DNA of 64,000 nt from Clostridiales bacterium (GTDB taxonomy: Bacteria > Bacillota > Clostridia > Christensenellales > Christensenellaceae): assembly GCA_015056045.1 (NCBI GenBank), contig SVGZ01000006.1, positions 1 to 64,000 on the forward strand, in the 5' to 3' direction. A model generated the notes under the pieces. The model was not told the origin of the DNA. It made no database searches and was given only the letters and a program-made list of their open reading frames with translations. Below are positions 35,133 to 42,867 of this stretch, piece by piece. Both the position numbers and the translations under genes were made by a program. Position 1 is the first letter of the stretch. Every line of letters starts with the position of its first letter.

Positions 35133-36577
35133 TTCTTACGCCTCCTGAGCCAGACGATGAAGCCGACAACGAGGAAACTCAGCGGAATAACGACTGCAAA
35201 GAGTACGCTCAAAGCTGTCTTATGCGTCGAAGGAACGATCAATGCTTCGATACCGACGTTCTTTGTGAAGCTCAGAATCGCCGTATCTGTATCGAGCATC
35301 CAGGAGAATGCGGATAAAACGAGGTTGGAGTTGCCGCCTGCAACATTTGCGTCAAATTCCGGGTCAAGGAGTGTCGATGCAGAGAACCAGACGATCTTTG
35401 TGTTTGTTCCGAAATAATCTTCGCTGATGGCAACGCCAAGGGAGAAAGGACCATCAATATCGCCTTCTTCTTTATCGAGTGTTGCCATTTCAAAGCCTGC
35501 AACCTTTGCATAAGCATCTGCCGAGGTATTAAGGATAGGCGTGCAGACTAAGGTCGAGCGTGTTTCATCAAGGAGTCTGATGCCGTGTGCAGCCGGTGTG
35601 CAGACGAGCGTGCGTTTTGCGATCAGTTTTTCCGTGATTTCGCCGGGCATAAGATCCGGAACGAGGTAATGCGGATATCCGGAGAGGCAATAGTTTGCGT
35701 TGCCTTCGATGACGATGCCGTCAACATATTCGCAGCCATAGTATTCCATGAGGCCCATAAGGTTGGGCTGTTCTTCCGATACCCAGTCTGTGATGAGCAT
35801 CATTCTGCCGCCGTCTTCGAGGTATTTACGGATCGTTTCGATTTCGCCGTTTGTATAGTCTGCTGTCGGCGCATTGATGATGATGCAGTCTGCTTTTGTG
35901 ATGTCAGCTTCGCTTGTGAGCAGGTTGACTGTTTCAAGCTCTGTGTTCTGACCTTTGATGTAGTTGACCCATGTATCGGAAAGTTCGGGTTCGCCGTGAC
36001 CGCTGAGGGAATAGATCAGCGGGAGCTCATCTTTGCAGAGATAATCCAGTGCGGAGGAGATCATACCTTCGCCGTTGAAGGTCGTGATATAAGTGCCGCT
36101 TGTGTAATAATCCGTCAGGTCGAACTGGAACATATCGCTGTAATTGACGATGCGGTAACGACCGTTGCCGACCATGATCAGGCTGTTTTCTTCGAGCTGT
36201 TCTTCGGTATATTGCTTGGTAAAGTCGATATAGACAGCCGGGTCAACATACTGGACCTGGATCTTGTCATTGATAGCGGTGTAGCGCTTTAAGAGTTCAA
36301 CGATCGTGTTGTTTTCGCCGCCTGTTTCAACAACGAGGTATGCGGTGATATCTGTATCGACAGCCGCTGCGATCTCTTTGGATTCTTCGGAGATCGTAAA
36401 GAGCTGTGTGTTTGTGATGTCATATTCCGTCATACCTGCAGGAAGCCTGTTGACAAGAAGGTTGATGACGATGAGGATGATGCCTAAAACGATGCAGGAA
36501 AGAACGGAGTAGGTTCCTGCACGGAAGCTCCTCGATTCAAATACCTTTTTTGCCTGTTCTTTCAGATTGAATTTCAT
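35129..36577 (-). CDS. GldG-like ABC transporter auxiliary protein
   Basis: 482-residue protein with an N-terminal helix (SVLSCIVLGIILIVINLLV), a large extracytoplasmic domain and a C-terminal helix (LSVLFAVVIPLSFLVVGFIVWL) followed by RRRKK. The domain begins TEYDITNTQLFTISEESKEI, the usual start of the GldG/ABC_transp_aux family, and contains a Rossmann-like region (LPLIYSLSGHGEPEL). In Bacteroidetes GldG works with GldA and GldF in gliding or secretion; in Firmicutes the role is unknown. AAAGGAGG precedes ATG 36577, eight codons after the ORF-track start. Confidence 0.87.
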   Translation of the reverse strand: MKFNLKEQAKKVFESRSFRAGTYSVLSCIVLGIILIVINLLVNRLPAGMTEYDITNTQLFTISEESKEIAAAVDTDITAYLVVETGGENNTIVELLKRYTAINDKIQVQYVDPAVYIDFTKQYTEEQLEENSLIMVGNGRYRIVNYSDMFQFDLTDYYTSGTYITTFNGEGMISSALDYLCKDELPLIYSLSGHGEPELSDTWVNYIKGQNTELETVNLLTSEADITKADCIIINAPTADYTNGEIETIRKYLEDGGRMMLITDWVSEEQPNLMGLMEYYGCEYVDGIVIEGNANYCLSGYPHYLVPDLMPGEITEKLIAKRTLVCTPAAHGIRLLDETRSTLVCTPILNTSADAYAKVAGFEMATLDKEEGDIDGPFSLGVAISEDYFGTNTKIVWFSASTLLDPEFDANVAGGNSNLVLSAFSWMLDTDTAILSFTKNVGIEALIVPSTHKTALSVLFAVVIPLSFLVVGFIVWLRRRKK

Positions 36578-36591
36578 AGTGCCTGCCTCCT

Positions 36592-37458
36592 TTAGCTCCA
36601 TCTGCGTTTGTCAATGGACTGTACGCAAAGGTAATTGAAGAAAAGGATGATCGAGAGATAATAGACGATGATATTCAGGTCGAAAATACCGCCGATGAAG
36701 TTTTCGATCTTGGTGAATGCTGCGAAAAGACCGACGAGCTTTGTAGCTGCATCACAGAGTGTTTCGGGCATCTTGAAATACATAAAGGCAACGCCTGCAA
36801 TGAGGATCGCAGCAAAACCAATGCCTGTGCCGATGCTTCTTGTGACTTTGCGGACGACGAAGCCAAAGATCGCTGCCACTGCACAGAAGAATGCTGCGGA
36901 GGAAAGCTCCGTTCTGCCGATGTAATACTGCAGCGAGCTTGCCGTATAGAGAAGGAAGAGCACGCCGAAGCTGATAACAGCAGAGAGGATCTGGCTTTCC
37001 GTCAGCGAGGAAACGAACATGCAGACCGCAATGAGAGAGCAGCCAAGCAGGAAGAAGGAAAACATCGATGCAAGGCAGGTCCAGATCGCAATGTTGCCAT
37101 AGGTCGTGAGGATAAAGGGATAGATCGCTGTGATGGCAAGCGGAATGAAGAGCACCGTGCACATTGCGAGGTATTTGCCCATGACGATCTTTGTGATGCT
37201 GACGGGCGATGTATAGAGCATCTGGTCGGTTTTATTTCTCATTTCGCCGGCGATCGTGTTCATCGCAAGGATCGGAATGATGATGATGTAGACGATCGGC
37301 ATATTGCCGTAGATGTATTCAAATGTGTTTGTCGGTTCAGGTCCTAAGCAATAGTCCATTGTGAGGACGCCCGCAACGACAAGAAGGAATGCACAGAAGA
37401 CATAGCCCATCATGCCGTTAAAGAAGCCTTTCAGTTCTTTTTTATATACTGCTAACAT
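36592..37458 (-). CDS. ABC-2 type permease, GldF-like
   Basis: Six-helix integral membrane protein of 288 residues. The N-terminus LAVYKKELKGFFNGMMGYVF and the segment NTIAGEMRNKTDQMLYTSPVS are typical of GldF/NosY-type ABC-2 permeases. It forms the membrane channel or mechanotransmission part of the transporter with the ATPase encoded 12 bp upstream. The cargo is unknown. It lies 14 bp before the GldG-like gene in the same minus-strand operon and has a good ribosome binding site (GGAGGAAGGCC). Confidence 0.9.
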   Translation of the reverse strand: MLAVYKKELKGFFNGMMGYVFCAFLLVVAGVLTMDYCLGPEPTNTFEYIYGNMPIVYIIIIPILAMNTIAGEMRNKTDQMLYTSPVSITKIVMGKYLAMCTVLFIPLAITAIYPFILTTYGNIAIWTCLASMFSFFLLGCSLIAVCMFVSSLTESQILSAVISFGVLFLLYTASSLQYYIGRTELSSAAFFCAVAAIFGFVVRKVTRSIGTGIGFAAILIAGVAFMYFKMPETLCDAATKLVGLFAAFTKIENFIGGIFDLNIIVYYLSIILFFNYLCVQSIDKRRWS

Positions 37459-37470
37459 TGGCCTTCCTCC

Positions 37471-38409
37471 TTACTGATTGTTTTTGGTCAGCTCGATGAA
37501 GATATCTTCGAGCGTCATGTTCATGCCGGAGAATTCAAGGATCGGGAGCTTCGCTTCAGCCATCTTGTAGAAGATCTTTTCGCGGATATCCTTTTCGGGT
37601 TCGCATTCGATGAGCAGCTTCGATGTATTTGCCGCTTCGGAGCGGAGGAAGTCTGTCTTTGTGATCTCTTTGATGCCGGAAAGCGCTTCCATGATCGCTT
37701 TTCTTGTGCCTTTTGCCGTCAAGGAAAGGGAATTCTGTCCATACATCAAACGCATGAGGTTTGCGGGTTCATCGTTTGCGATGAGGTGTCCGTTTGCCAG
37801 AATGAGAAGCCTGTCGCAGACAGCGCTGATCTCCTGCATGATGTGGCTCGAAAGAATGACGGTGCGGTTTTTGCCGAGCTCTTTGATCAGGTCACGGATC
37901 TCGATGATCTGCAGCGGGTCAAGACCGACTGTCGGTTCGTCTAAAATGACGACTTTCGGGTCAGCGATGATCGCCTGTGCCAAGCCTGTCCTCTGGCGGT
38001 AGCCTTTGGAAAGGTTTTTGATGAGTCTTCCGCGCATTGGGGTTAAGCCTGTTGCTTCGAGGGCATACTCGATGCGGCTCTTGATCTGCGAGCGCTTGAT
38101 GCCCTTTAATTCCGCAGCGAAGCGAAGATATTCAACAGGCGTCATATCGAGGTAGACAGGCGGCTGTTCGGGCAAATAGCCGATGAGCTTTTTGGCTTCT
38201 TCGGGCTGTTCAAAAATATCGATGCCGTCTATTTTGACAGTACCGGATGTGGCGGAGATATAGCCCGTCATGATGTTCATGATGGTGCTCTTGCCTGCGC
38301 CGTTGTGGCCGAGGAGACCGTAGACCTTGTCATCCTCAACGGTGAAACTGACTGAATCGACTGCTTTTGCTTCAGTATATATCTTCGTCAGGTCAGTCAC
38401 TTCTATCAT
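37471..38409 (-). CDS. ABC transporter ATP-binding protein, GldA-like
   Basis: Cytoplasmic ATPase of 312 residues. Walker A is LLGHNGAGKST, the signature LSKGYRQRTGLAQ, Walker B VVILDEPTVGLDP and the switch His SSHIM. About 75 extra C-terminal residues form a regulatory domain common in ABC-2 ATPases. It powers the GldF-like permease. The start is ATG 38409, preceded by GGGAGGAAAACTT; the ORF-track start 35 codons earlier has no site. First gene of the four-gene operon; the upstream region has an extended -10 (TGTTATATT). Confidence 0.92.
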   Translation of the reverse strand: MIEVTDLTKIYTEAKAVDSVSFTVEDDKVYGLLGHNGAGKSTIMNIMTGYISATSGTVKIDGIDIFEQPEEAKKLIGYLPEQPPVYLDMTPVEYLRFAAELKGIKRSQIKSRIEYALEATGLTPMRGRLIKNLSKGYRQRTGLAQAIIADPKVVILDEPTVGLDPLQIIEIRDLIKELGKNRTVILSSHIMQEISAVCDRLLILANGHLIANDEPANLMRLMYGQNSLSLTAKGTRKAIMEALSGIKEITKTDFLRSEAANTSKLLIECEPEKDIREKIFYKMAEAKLPILEFSGMNMTLEDIFIELTKNNQ

Positions 38410-38584
38410 AAGTTTTCCTCCCTTTGATAGCATGGAAAAGCAGGTCATGCCTTCCATATAATTGTATTGTTTTTCTCGTGCTGCAAGCTGCAGCTTTACA
38501 TTATAATATAACACATTTTGCGCAGAATAGATATGAATAAAATGTGTATTTCTTCATTATATTGTCAGGATATTTTACAAAAAG

Positions 38585-38614
38585 AAAAAAGCTGCCGATT
38601 TGGCAGCAGTTTTT
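38585..38614 (-). terminator. Terminator of the glyoxalase gene
   Basis: GCTGCC, loop AAATC (minus strand), GGCAGC followed by TTTTTTC, just after the gene on the minus strand. Confidence 0.8.
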
Positions 38615-38627
38615 TATGTGAGAATGA

Positions 38628-38987
38628 TCAGGTTGTTGTTACTTCAAGCCAGTAACCATCGGGATCTTCGACGAAATAGATGCCCATAGCCGGATTTTCG
38701 AAGCAGATAACGCCCATTTCTTTGTGATGCTGATAAGAAGCTTCGAAATCATCTGTCCAGAAGCAAAGGTGAATTTCGTTATCGCCGAGGTTATAAGGTT
38801 CTGTTCTGTCTTTTAACCATGTGAGCTCGATCTGGTGTTCGCCGTGTTCGTTTGCGATAAAGCAAAGTGTGAAATCATCGTTATCGACTCTGCGGACAAC
38901 CTTCAGACCGAAAGCTTCTTCATAGAATTTGAGGGATTTTTCGAGGTCGAGTACGTTGAAGTTATTGTGTACCATTTTATGGATCAT
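38628..38987 (-). CDS. gloA: Glyoxalase I / VOC family lyase
   Basis: Metal-dependent lyase of 119 residues that converts the methylglyoxal hemithioacetal to the thioester. The four metal ligands fit: His7 in VHNNFNVLD, Glu in QIELTW, His in IHLCFW and Glu in YWLEV. The C-terminal AMGIYFVEDPDGYWLEV is a standard glyoxalase I segment. Firmicutes without glutathione may use another thiol. GGAGG before ATG 38987 sets the start, 25 codons after the ORF-track one. Single gene with its own promoter and terminator. Confidence 0.9.
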   Translation of the reverse strand: MIHKMVHNNFNVLDLEKSLKFYEEAFGLKVVRRVDNDDFTLCFIANEHGEHQIELTWLKDRTEPYNLGDNEIHLCFWTDDFEASYQHHKEMGVICFENPAMGIYFVEDPDGYWLEVTTT

Positions 38988-39020
38988 TTCAAATTCCTCC
39001 GTTGTATTTGCTGTGGTTTT

Positions 39021-39050
39021 ATTATAAACGGGATGCCGGTCTTTTGTAAA
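39021..39050 (-). promoter_or_regulatory. Predicted promoter of gloA
   Basis: Minus strand: TTTACA, 18-bp spacer, TATAAT, 33 bp before the gloA start. Confidence 0.6.
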
Positions 39051-39089
39051 GCGGAACGGCAAAAAATTGATTATTTGCGGTAATCCGCC

Positions 39090-39117
39090 TTGACTAAAAA
39101 TGGGAGTGGTATATAAT
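39090..39117 (+). promoter_or_regulatory. Predicted promoter of the three-gene membrane-protein island
   Basis: TTGACT, 16-bp spacer, TATAAT, leaving a leader of about 80 nt before the first gene. Confidence 0.6.
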
Positions 39118-39205
39118 TAAACCATAAAGGTTTATAAAGAATATTTGCGGAAACTTTTGCTGAAGTGCGGTTTATTGGCATTGAAATAAACAGGAGGATC
39201 ACGAA

Positions 39206-39733
39206 ATGAAGAAAAAGATTCTGATGATCGTCGTCATCGTCTATGTCGTCGTCAGCGTATTGATGATCGCTTCCATGGATAAAAAAGTCAAAAGACTTGA
39301 AAAAGAAAAGCTCGAGCTTTCAGGCTCTGTGATAAATCGCAGCAGTCCGGATGTGGGTGAGATCATTTCGGAAGAAGAGGAAAAAACTTTCCGGCATAAT
39401 CTGTGGAAACTCAATCTCTATTTTCATTTGCTTGACGGTATTCCAAACAAAAGTGTTCATGCTTTTATCTCATACGGCTTACCATGCAAATGCGGTTCCT
39501 ATGTGGATATGGATACTCTTGTTAAATGGACTGAAGAAGGGGTTCCGTATAGTATTGCCGAATACTGCTTTCTTGAAAAACGTGCAGGCAGAATGCCTTC
39601 TTCGTGGATCGTAAGCATCAGGGAAGGCGAGGAAGTTTATGACAACGAACGCAGTATTATCGTTGAAATGGATGATGGAAATTGCTACAGACTAGGGTTT
39701 TTTGGTTATGTCTACGAGCTTGAAATGGAATGA
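39206..39733 (+). CDS. Membrane-anchored hypothetical protein (island gene 1)
   Basis: Not recognised; 175 residues. One N-terminal helix (ILMIVVIVYVVVSVLMIASM) is followed by a short coiled-coil stalk KKVKRLEKEKLELSG and an extracytoplasmic domain of about 130 residues with several Cys residues (GLPCKCGSYV, IAEYCFLEK). AGGAGG is well placed before the ATG. It is the first gene of three small membrane-anchored proteins with AT-richer codon use than their neighbours, 14 bp from the next start. Confidence 0.72.
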   Translation: MKKKILMIVVIVYVVVSVLMIASMDKKVKRLEKEKLELSGSVINRSSPDVGEIISEEEEKTFRHNLWKLNLYFHLLDGIPNKSVHAFISYGLPCKCGSYVDMDTLVKWTEEGVPYSIAEYCFLEKRAGRMPSSWIVSIREGEEVYDNERSIIVEMDDGNCYRLGFFGYVYELEME

Positions 39734-39747
39734 GAGAAGGCATCTGC

Positions 39748-40272
39748 ATGAAAAAAGTTTTACTTTGGCTCATTCCGATCGTGATGCTTGCATTGCTGTT
39801 CGTCTTCCGATTCCATATCATTCCTTATGGTATTCACATGACGGACGAACAGTATGGCAGAGTTTTTGGATTATCAAAAAGAAATACCGATCTCGCTGAA
39901 ATCAAAACGGTTTTCGGTGAACCCGACAGCATTGCATATGTGAAGCGGGAATCATGGTGTCATACGATCGAGGTTTGTTATGAAGAGGAAGGACTTCTTT
40001 TTCGATGTTCGGCAAACCCGATAACAAAGGGGTTGCAGGATGTCGATTTTGGTGTTTCCCGTATCGAAATAACAAATGAAGATTATGTGTTCGGCCTTTT
40101 TGGTGCACACGTCGGCAGTACAAAAGAAGAAATCGAGAAGATTTACGGAAAACTGAACAAATCAGAGGATGATCGATACAGTTACTGCAATTTTGATTAT
40201 TTTACTTACATCGAGTTTGTGTATGATGAATATGATGTTGTGGAAAGAATTATCATTGGTAATATCTGCTGA
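39748..40272 (+). CDS. Membrane-anchored hypothetical protein with SmpA-like repeats (island gene 2)
   Basis: 174 residues. One N-terminal helix (VLLWLIPIVMLALLFVF), then two segments that look like SmpA/BLIP-type half-domains: DLAEIKTVFGEPDSIAYV near residue 50 and VGSTKEEIEKIYGKLNKSED near residue 120, each followed by beta strands. Such domains mediate protein-protein contact outside the membrane. The similarity is weak and I infer it from pattern only. Start chosen at ATG 39748 after GAGAAGG, six codons inside the ORF-track frame. It precedes the NTF2-like gene by 12 bp. Confidence 0.68.
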   Translation: MKKVLLWLIPIVMLALLFVFRFHIIPYGIHMTDEQYGRVFGLSKRNTDLAEIKTVFGEPDSIAYVKRESWCHTIEVCYEEEGLLFRCSANPITKGLQDVDFGVSRIEITNEDYVFGLFGAHVGSTKEEIEKIYGKLNKSEDDRYSYCNFDYFTYIEFVYDEYDVVERIIIGNIC

Positions 40273-40284
40273 AAGGGGTTTTCT

Positions 40285-40701
40285 ATGAAAAAAACAAAAG
40301 TGCTCATGATCCTTCTGTGTGCAGGATTGCTGCTTTTTGTCTTGTTCTATAAACCTTTGTACAAAATAGGGACAGGCTCGTTTGATTTGGAGGATGAACA
40401 TTATCAATCATATATTCGGGATTATCCTGAACTGGCTGAAAGGCTCGACTGGCCTGTGCATGGTATAAAGATCAGCGATACAGAGGATCGTCGTACTATG
40501 GTTTTGGAAGCGGAAAAATTATGGATCGAGATTTATGGAGAAGATACCGTAGAGGAACGTCCTTATCGTGTGTTGTATGATGAGAAATATGGCGTGTATA
40601 TGATTCATGGAACATTGCCTCTGTTTTATGGCGGAGGAACGGCGTATATGCTTATCGAAGACGGAACTGGGGAAATCATTGCCATTTGGCATGAAAAATA
40701 A
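40285..40701 (+). CDS. Membrane-anchored NTF2-fold immunity-like protein (island gene 3)
   Basis: 138 residues: an N-terminal helix (VLMILLCAGLLLFVLFY), a linker, and a C-terminal domain of about 75 residues. The order of that domain, EAEKLWIEIYGEDTVEERPY, then YMIHGTLPLFYGGGTAYMLI and DGTGEIIAIWHEK, matches the Imm-NTF2 family found as immunity proteins in polymorphic toxin loci. No toxin gene is adjacent. It may protect against an incoming toxin, or the domain may serve another role. It ends the three-gene island, followed by a terminator. Confidence 0.72.
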   Translation: MKKTKVLMILLCAGLLLFVLFYKPLYKIGTGSFDLEDEHYQSYIRDYPELAERLDWPVHGIKISDTEDRRTMVLEAEKLWIEIYGEDTVEERPYRVLYDEKYGVYMIHGTLPLFYGGGTAYMLIEDGTGEIIAIWHEK

Positions 40702-40716
40702 GAACTTTAATAAAAG

Positions 40717-40749
40717 CAGCATGGTACTAACAAAACCATGCTGTTTTTG
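40717..40749 (+). terminator. Terminator of the membrane-protein island
   Basis: CAGCATGGT, loop of nine bases, ACCATGCTG then TTTTTG. Confidence 0.85.
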
Positions 40750-40759
40750 TTAAAAACTA

Positions 40760-40788
40760 TTGTTAATTTTCTTTTTCTCATATATAAT
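40760..40788 (+). promoter_or_regulatory. Predicted promoter of the tandem SDR genes
   Basis: TTGTTA, exactly 17 bp, TATAAT, with a leader of about 75 nt before the first SDR gene. Confidence 0.65.
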
Positions 40789-40867
40789 AAATTTGTGCAA
40801 TCAGTATAAAACTTAACATCTCCCGCTTTATGCGGAACAATATTGTTAACTTGAGAGAGGAAAGAAT

Positions 40868-41692
40868 ATGAGAGGAATCAGCGGAAAATCTGCGATCATC
40901 ACCGGCGGAACCAGCGGTATCGGCTTTGCTACGGCAGAAAGGCTCCTTTCGCTCGGCTGCAAAGTGATCATTACCGGCAGAAAACGTGAAAAAGGCGAGG
41001 CTGCCTTGGCTAAACTCAGGGAAGCTTACCCCGATACAGAGAGTGATATTTTTATCGGCGATATGGGCGTTGAACAGAATTGCATCGACCTTATGGCAAT
41101 GGGCATCGAGAAATTCGGTAAAGTCGATTTTCTTGTCAATAATGCCTTTGCGTTCACCCGTTGGGCTTGGACGGCAAGCAGATGGGATTGGGAACATGTT
41201 ATGGAATGCGGCCCGATCAACTATGCAACGATGATCCAGCAGTATTACCTCCAGCATCCGAAAGATCATAAGGGTGCGATCGTCAATGTTTCTTCTGTTT
41301 CTGCTTATGTTGCGCAGCCGAGAAGCTGGACCTATAACTCCGCAAAAGGCGCTGTCCGTCAGCTGACAAAATGCACAGCCATAGACCTTGCACCGAACAT
41401 CCGCGTCAACAGCGTTTCCCCGGCAAATGTTATGACGGATGAGATCACAAGACTTCACCCCGATAAGACGATGGAAGAGCTTCTTGCAGAAGAAGATAAA
41501 CAGCATCTCCATGGCAGACCGATCCGTTCGGATGAATGTGCGAGTGCGATCGTATTCCTTCTTTCCGACGATGCTTCGGCAATCACGGCAACAAACCTTC
41601 CTGTCGATTCCGGTTATACAGCGGTCGGTGCATGCGGTTATCCGGATCCGGATCTTGGTCCTTCGCTTACAGGCTACATCGGTTCGAACTAA
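40868..41692 (+). CDS. SDR family NAD(P)-dependent oxidoreductase (tandem copy 1)
   Basis: Classical short-chain dehydrogenase of 274 residues, cytoplasmic. The cofactor loop is TGGTSGIGFATAE; the structural NNAG motif is changed to NNAF; the catalytic Ser lies in NVSSVSAY and the YxxxK pair in YNSAKGA. The segment after it, LAPNIRVNSVSPANVMTDE, is standard. The substrate is unknown. The N-terminus and most of the core are closely similar to the next gene, so the pair arose by duplication; they may form a hetero-oligomer or act on related substrates. Confidence 0.92.
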   Translation: MRGISGKSAIITGGTSGIGFATAERLLSLGCKVIITGRKREKGEAALAKLREAYPDTESDIFIGDMGVEQNCIDLMAMGIEKFGKVDFLVNNAFAFTRWAWTASRWDWEHVMECGPINYATMIQQYYLQHPKDHKGAIVNVSSVSAYVAQPRSWTYNSAKGAVRQLTKCTAIDLAPNIRVNSVSPANVMTDEITRLHPDKTMEELLAEEDKQHLHGRPIRSDECASAIVFLLSDDASAITATNLPVDSGYTAVGACGYPDPDLGPSLTGYIGSN

Positions 41693-41721
41693 GCCGCTTT
41701 TTCTGAATTTGAGGTAAGATT

Positions 41722-42561
41722 ATGAAGAATTTTAAAGGTATTGAAGGAAAATCCGCGATCGTTACCGGCGGAACATCCGGCATCGGTTATGCAACGGCTG
41801 AACGCCTTGTCGAAGAAGGCTGCCTTGACATCATCATTTCCGGCAGAAATCAGGAAAAAGGCGAAAGAGCGCTTGCACAGTTCAAAAAAGATCATCCCGA
41901 AGCAAATATCCATCTTTTCATCGGCGATATGAGCAAGGAACAGACCTGTATCGACCTCATGGCAATGGGTATTAAACTTTTTGGTAAGGTCGATTTCCTC
42001 GTCAACAATGCGTTTGCCTTCACACGCTATGCATGGACTGCTACACGAGAAAACTGGATGAACGTTATGCGCGGCGGTGTCATCAATTATGCAACGATGA
42101 TCTCGCAGTATAAGCTGCAGCATCCCGATGATCACAAGGGTGCGATCGTCAATGTTTCTTCCATTTCCGCACACATCGCACAGCCGAGAAGCTGGACCTA
42201 CAACTCCGCAAAAGGTGCTGTCGATATGCTGACAAAACAGGCAGGCGTCGATTTAGCGCCGAATATCCGCGTCAACAGTATTTCTCCCGCAGGCGTTTTC
42301 TCCAACGAAACGGTCAAAAACTCCATGGCAAGAGGTGCAAAGGATGCTGAAGAAGTCAAAAATCAGCCGCAGCCGACGCATCTTATGGGCCGTATGATCA
42401 TGCCAGAAGAATGTGCAGGGCCGATCGTCTTCCTGCTTTCCGATGAGGCAAGCTCCATCAGCGCAACAGACCTTCCTGTTGATATGGGCTATATGGCTGT
42501 TGGTGCAGGCGGTTTCCCGAGGGAAGATATGGGCGATCTCCTTTGCCGCAGTACAGACTGA
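41722..42561 (+). CDS. SDR family NAD(P)-dependent oxidoreductase (tandem copy 2)
   Basis: 279 residues, paralogous to the preceding gene. TGGTSGIGYATAE binds the cofactor, NNAFAFTRYAWTA replaces the usual NNAG, and NVSSISAH with YNSAKGAVD supply the Ser, Tyr and Lys of the active site. Differences cluster in the substrate loop (after SPAGVFSNE) where this copy has an insertion of about five residues, suggesting a different substrate. The ATG at 41722 follows GAGGTAAG. A terminator follows, so the two SDR genes are a self-contained unit. Confidence 0.92.
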   Translation: MKNFKGIEGKSAIVTGGTSGIGYATAERLVEEGCLDIIISGRNQEKGERALAQFKKDHPEANIHLFIGDMSKEQTCIDLMAMGIKLFGKVDFLVNNAFAFTRYAWTATRENWMNVMRGGVINYATMISQYKLQHPDDHKGAIVNVSSISAHIAQPRSWTYNSAKGAVDMLTKQAGVDLAPNIRVNSISPAGVFSNETVKNSMARGAKDAEEVKNQPQPTHLMGRMIMPEECAGPIVFLLSDEASSISATDLPVDMGYMAVGAGGFPREDMGDLLCRSTD

Positions 42562-42580
42562 TTTTAATAAAAATATACGG

Positions 42581-42611
42581 AATACCCGAATTAATTTCGG
42601 GTATTTTTTGT
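42581..42611 (+). terminator. Terminator after the SDR pair
   Basis: AATACCCGAA, loop TTAAT, TTCGGGTATT then TTTTTG. Confidence 0.9.
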
Positions 42612-42719
42612 ATTTTTATACAAATAGTGCTATAATAGCAAGTGAGGCAGGGTATAAAACCCAAGGTAATTTTACCGGGAAAATTTCTGTTGATTTATGG
42701 ACAATTAGGGGAAAATAAC

Positions 42720-42748
42720 TTGACATCGCAGGCCTCTTGTGATACATT
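42720..42748 (+). promoter_or_regulatory. Predicted promoter of the pyrimidine operon
   Basis: TTGACA, exactly 17 bp, TACATT. Transcription would start near 42755, leaving a leader of about 110 nt before pyrC. Confidence 0.7.
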
Positions 42749-42754
42749 AAATTG

Positions 42755-42842
42755 AAATGTATTTCCGGCGGTAACCGGATTTCAGCAAGCTGATAAAAAG
42801 CTTCGGACTGAAAATTCAACCTGCCGGCAGGCAGCTTTTTTT
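42755..42842 (+). promoter_or_regulatory. Structured leader of the pyr operon, possible attenuator
   Basis: The leader holds several self-complementary pieces: CCGG-CGGTAA-CCGG, TTTCAG paired with CTGAAA enclosing AAGCT/AGCTT, and CTGCC-GGCA-GGCAG followed by seven T residues. The last resembles a weak intrinsic terminator; competing pairing of its CTGCCGG with the early CCGGCGG could form an antiterminator. No PyrR-type binding loop (GAGAGG) is visible and no pyrR gene is in the window. Nothing in it matches a riboswitch class I can recall. Confidence 0.5.
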
Positions 42843-42867
42843 ATGTAAAGGATCAAAGGAGTCATTC

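Noticed and set aside
42755-42842. FMN riboswitch or PyrR-binding leader upstream of pyrC
   Set aside because: Fragments such as GGCGGTAA are reminiscent of the FMN element, but the remaining conserved blocks are absent, as is the PyrR loop.
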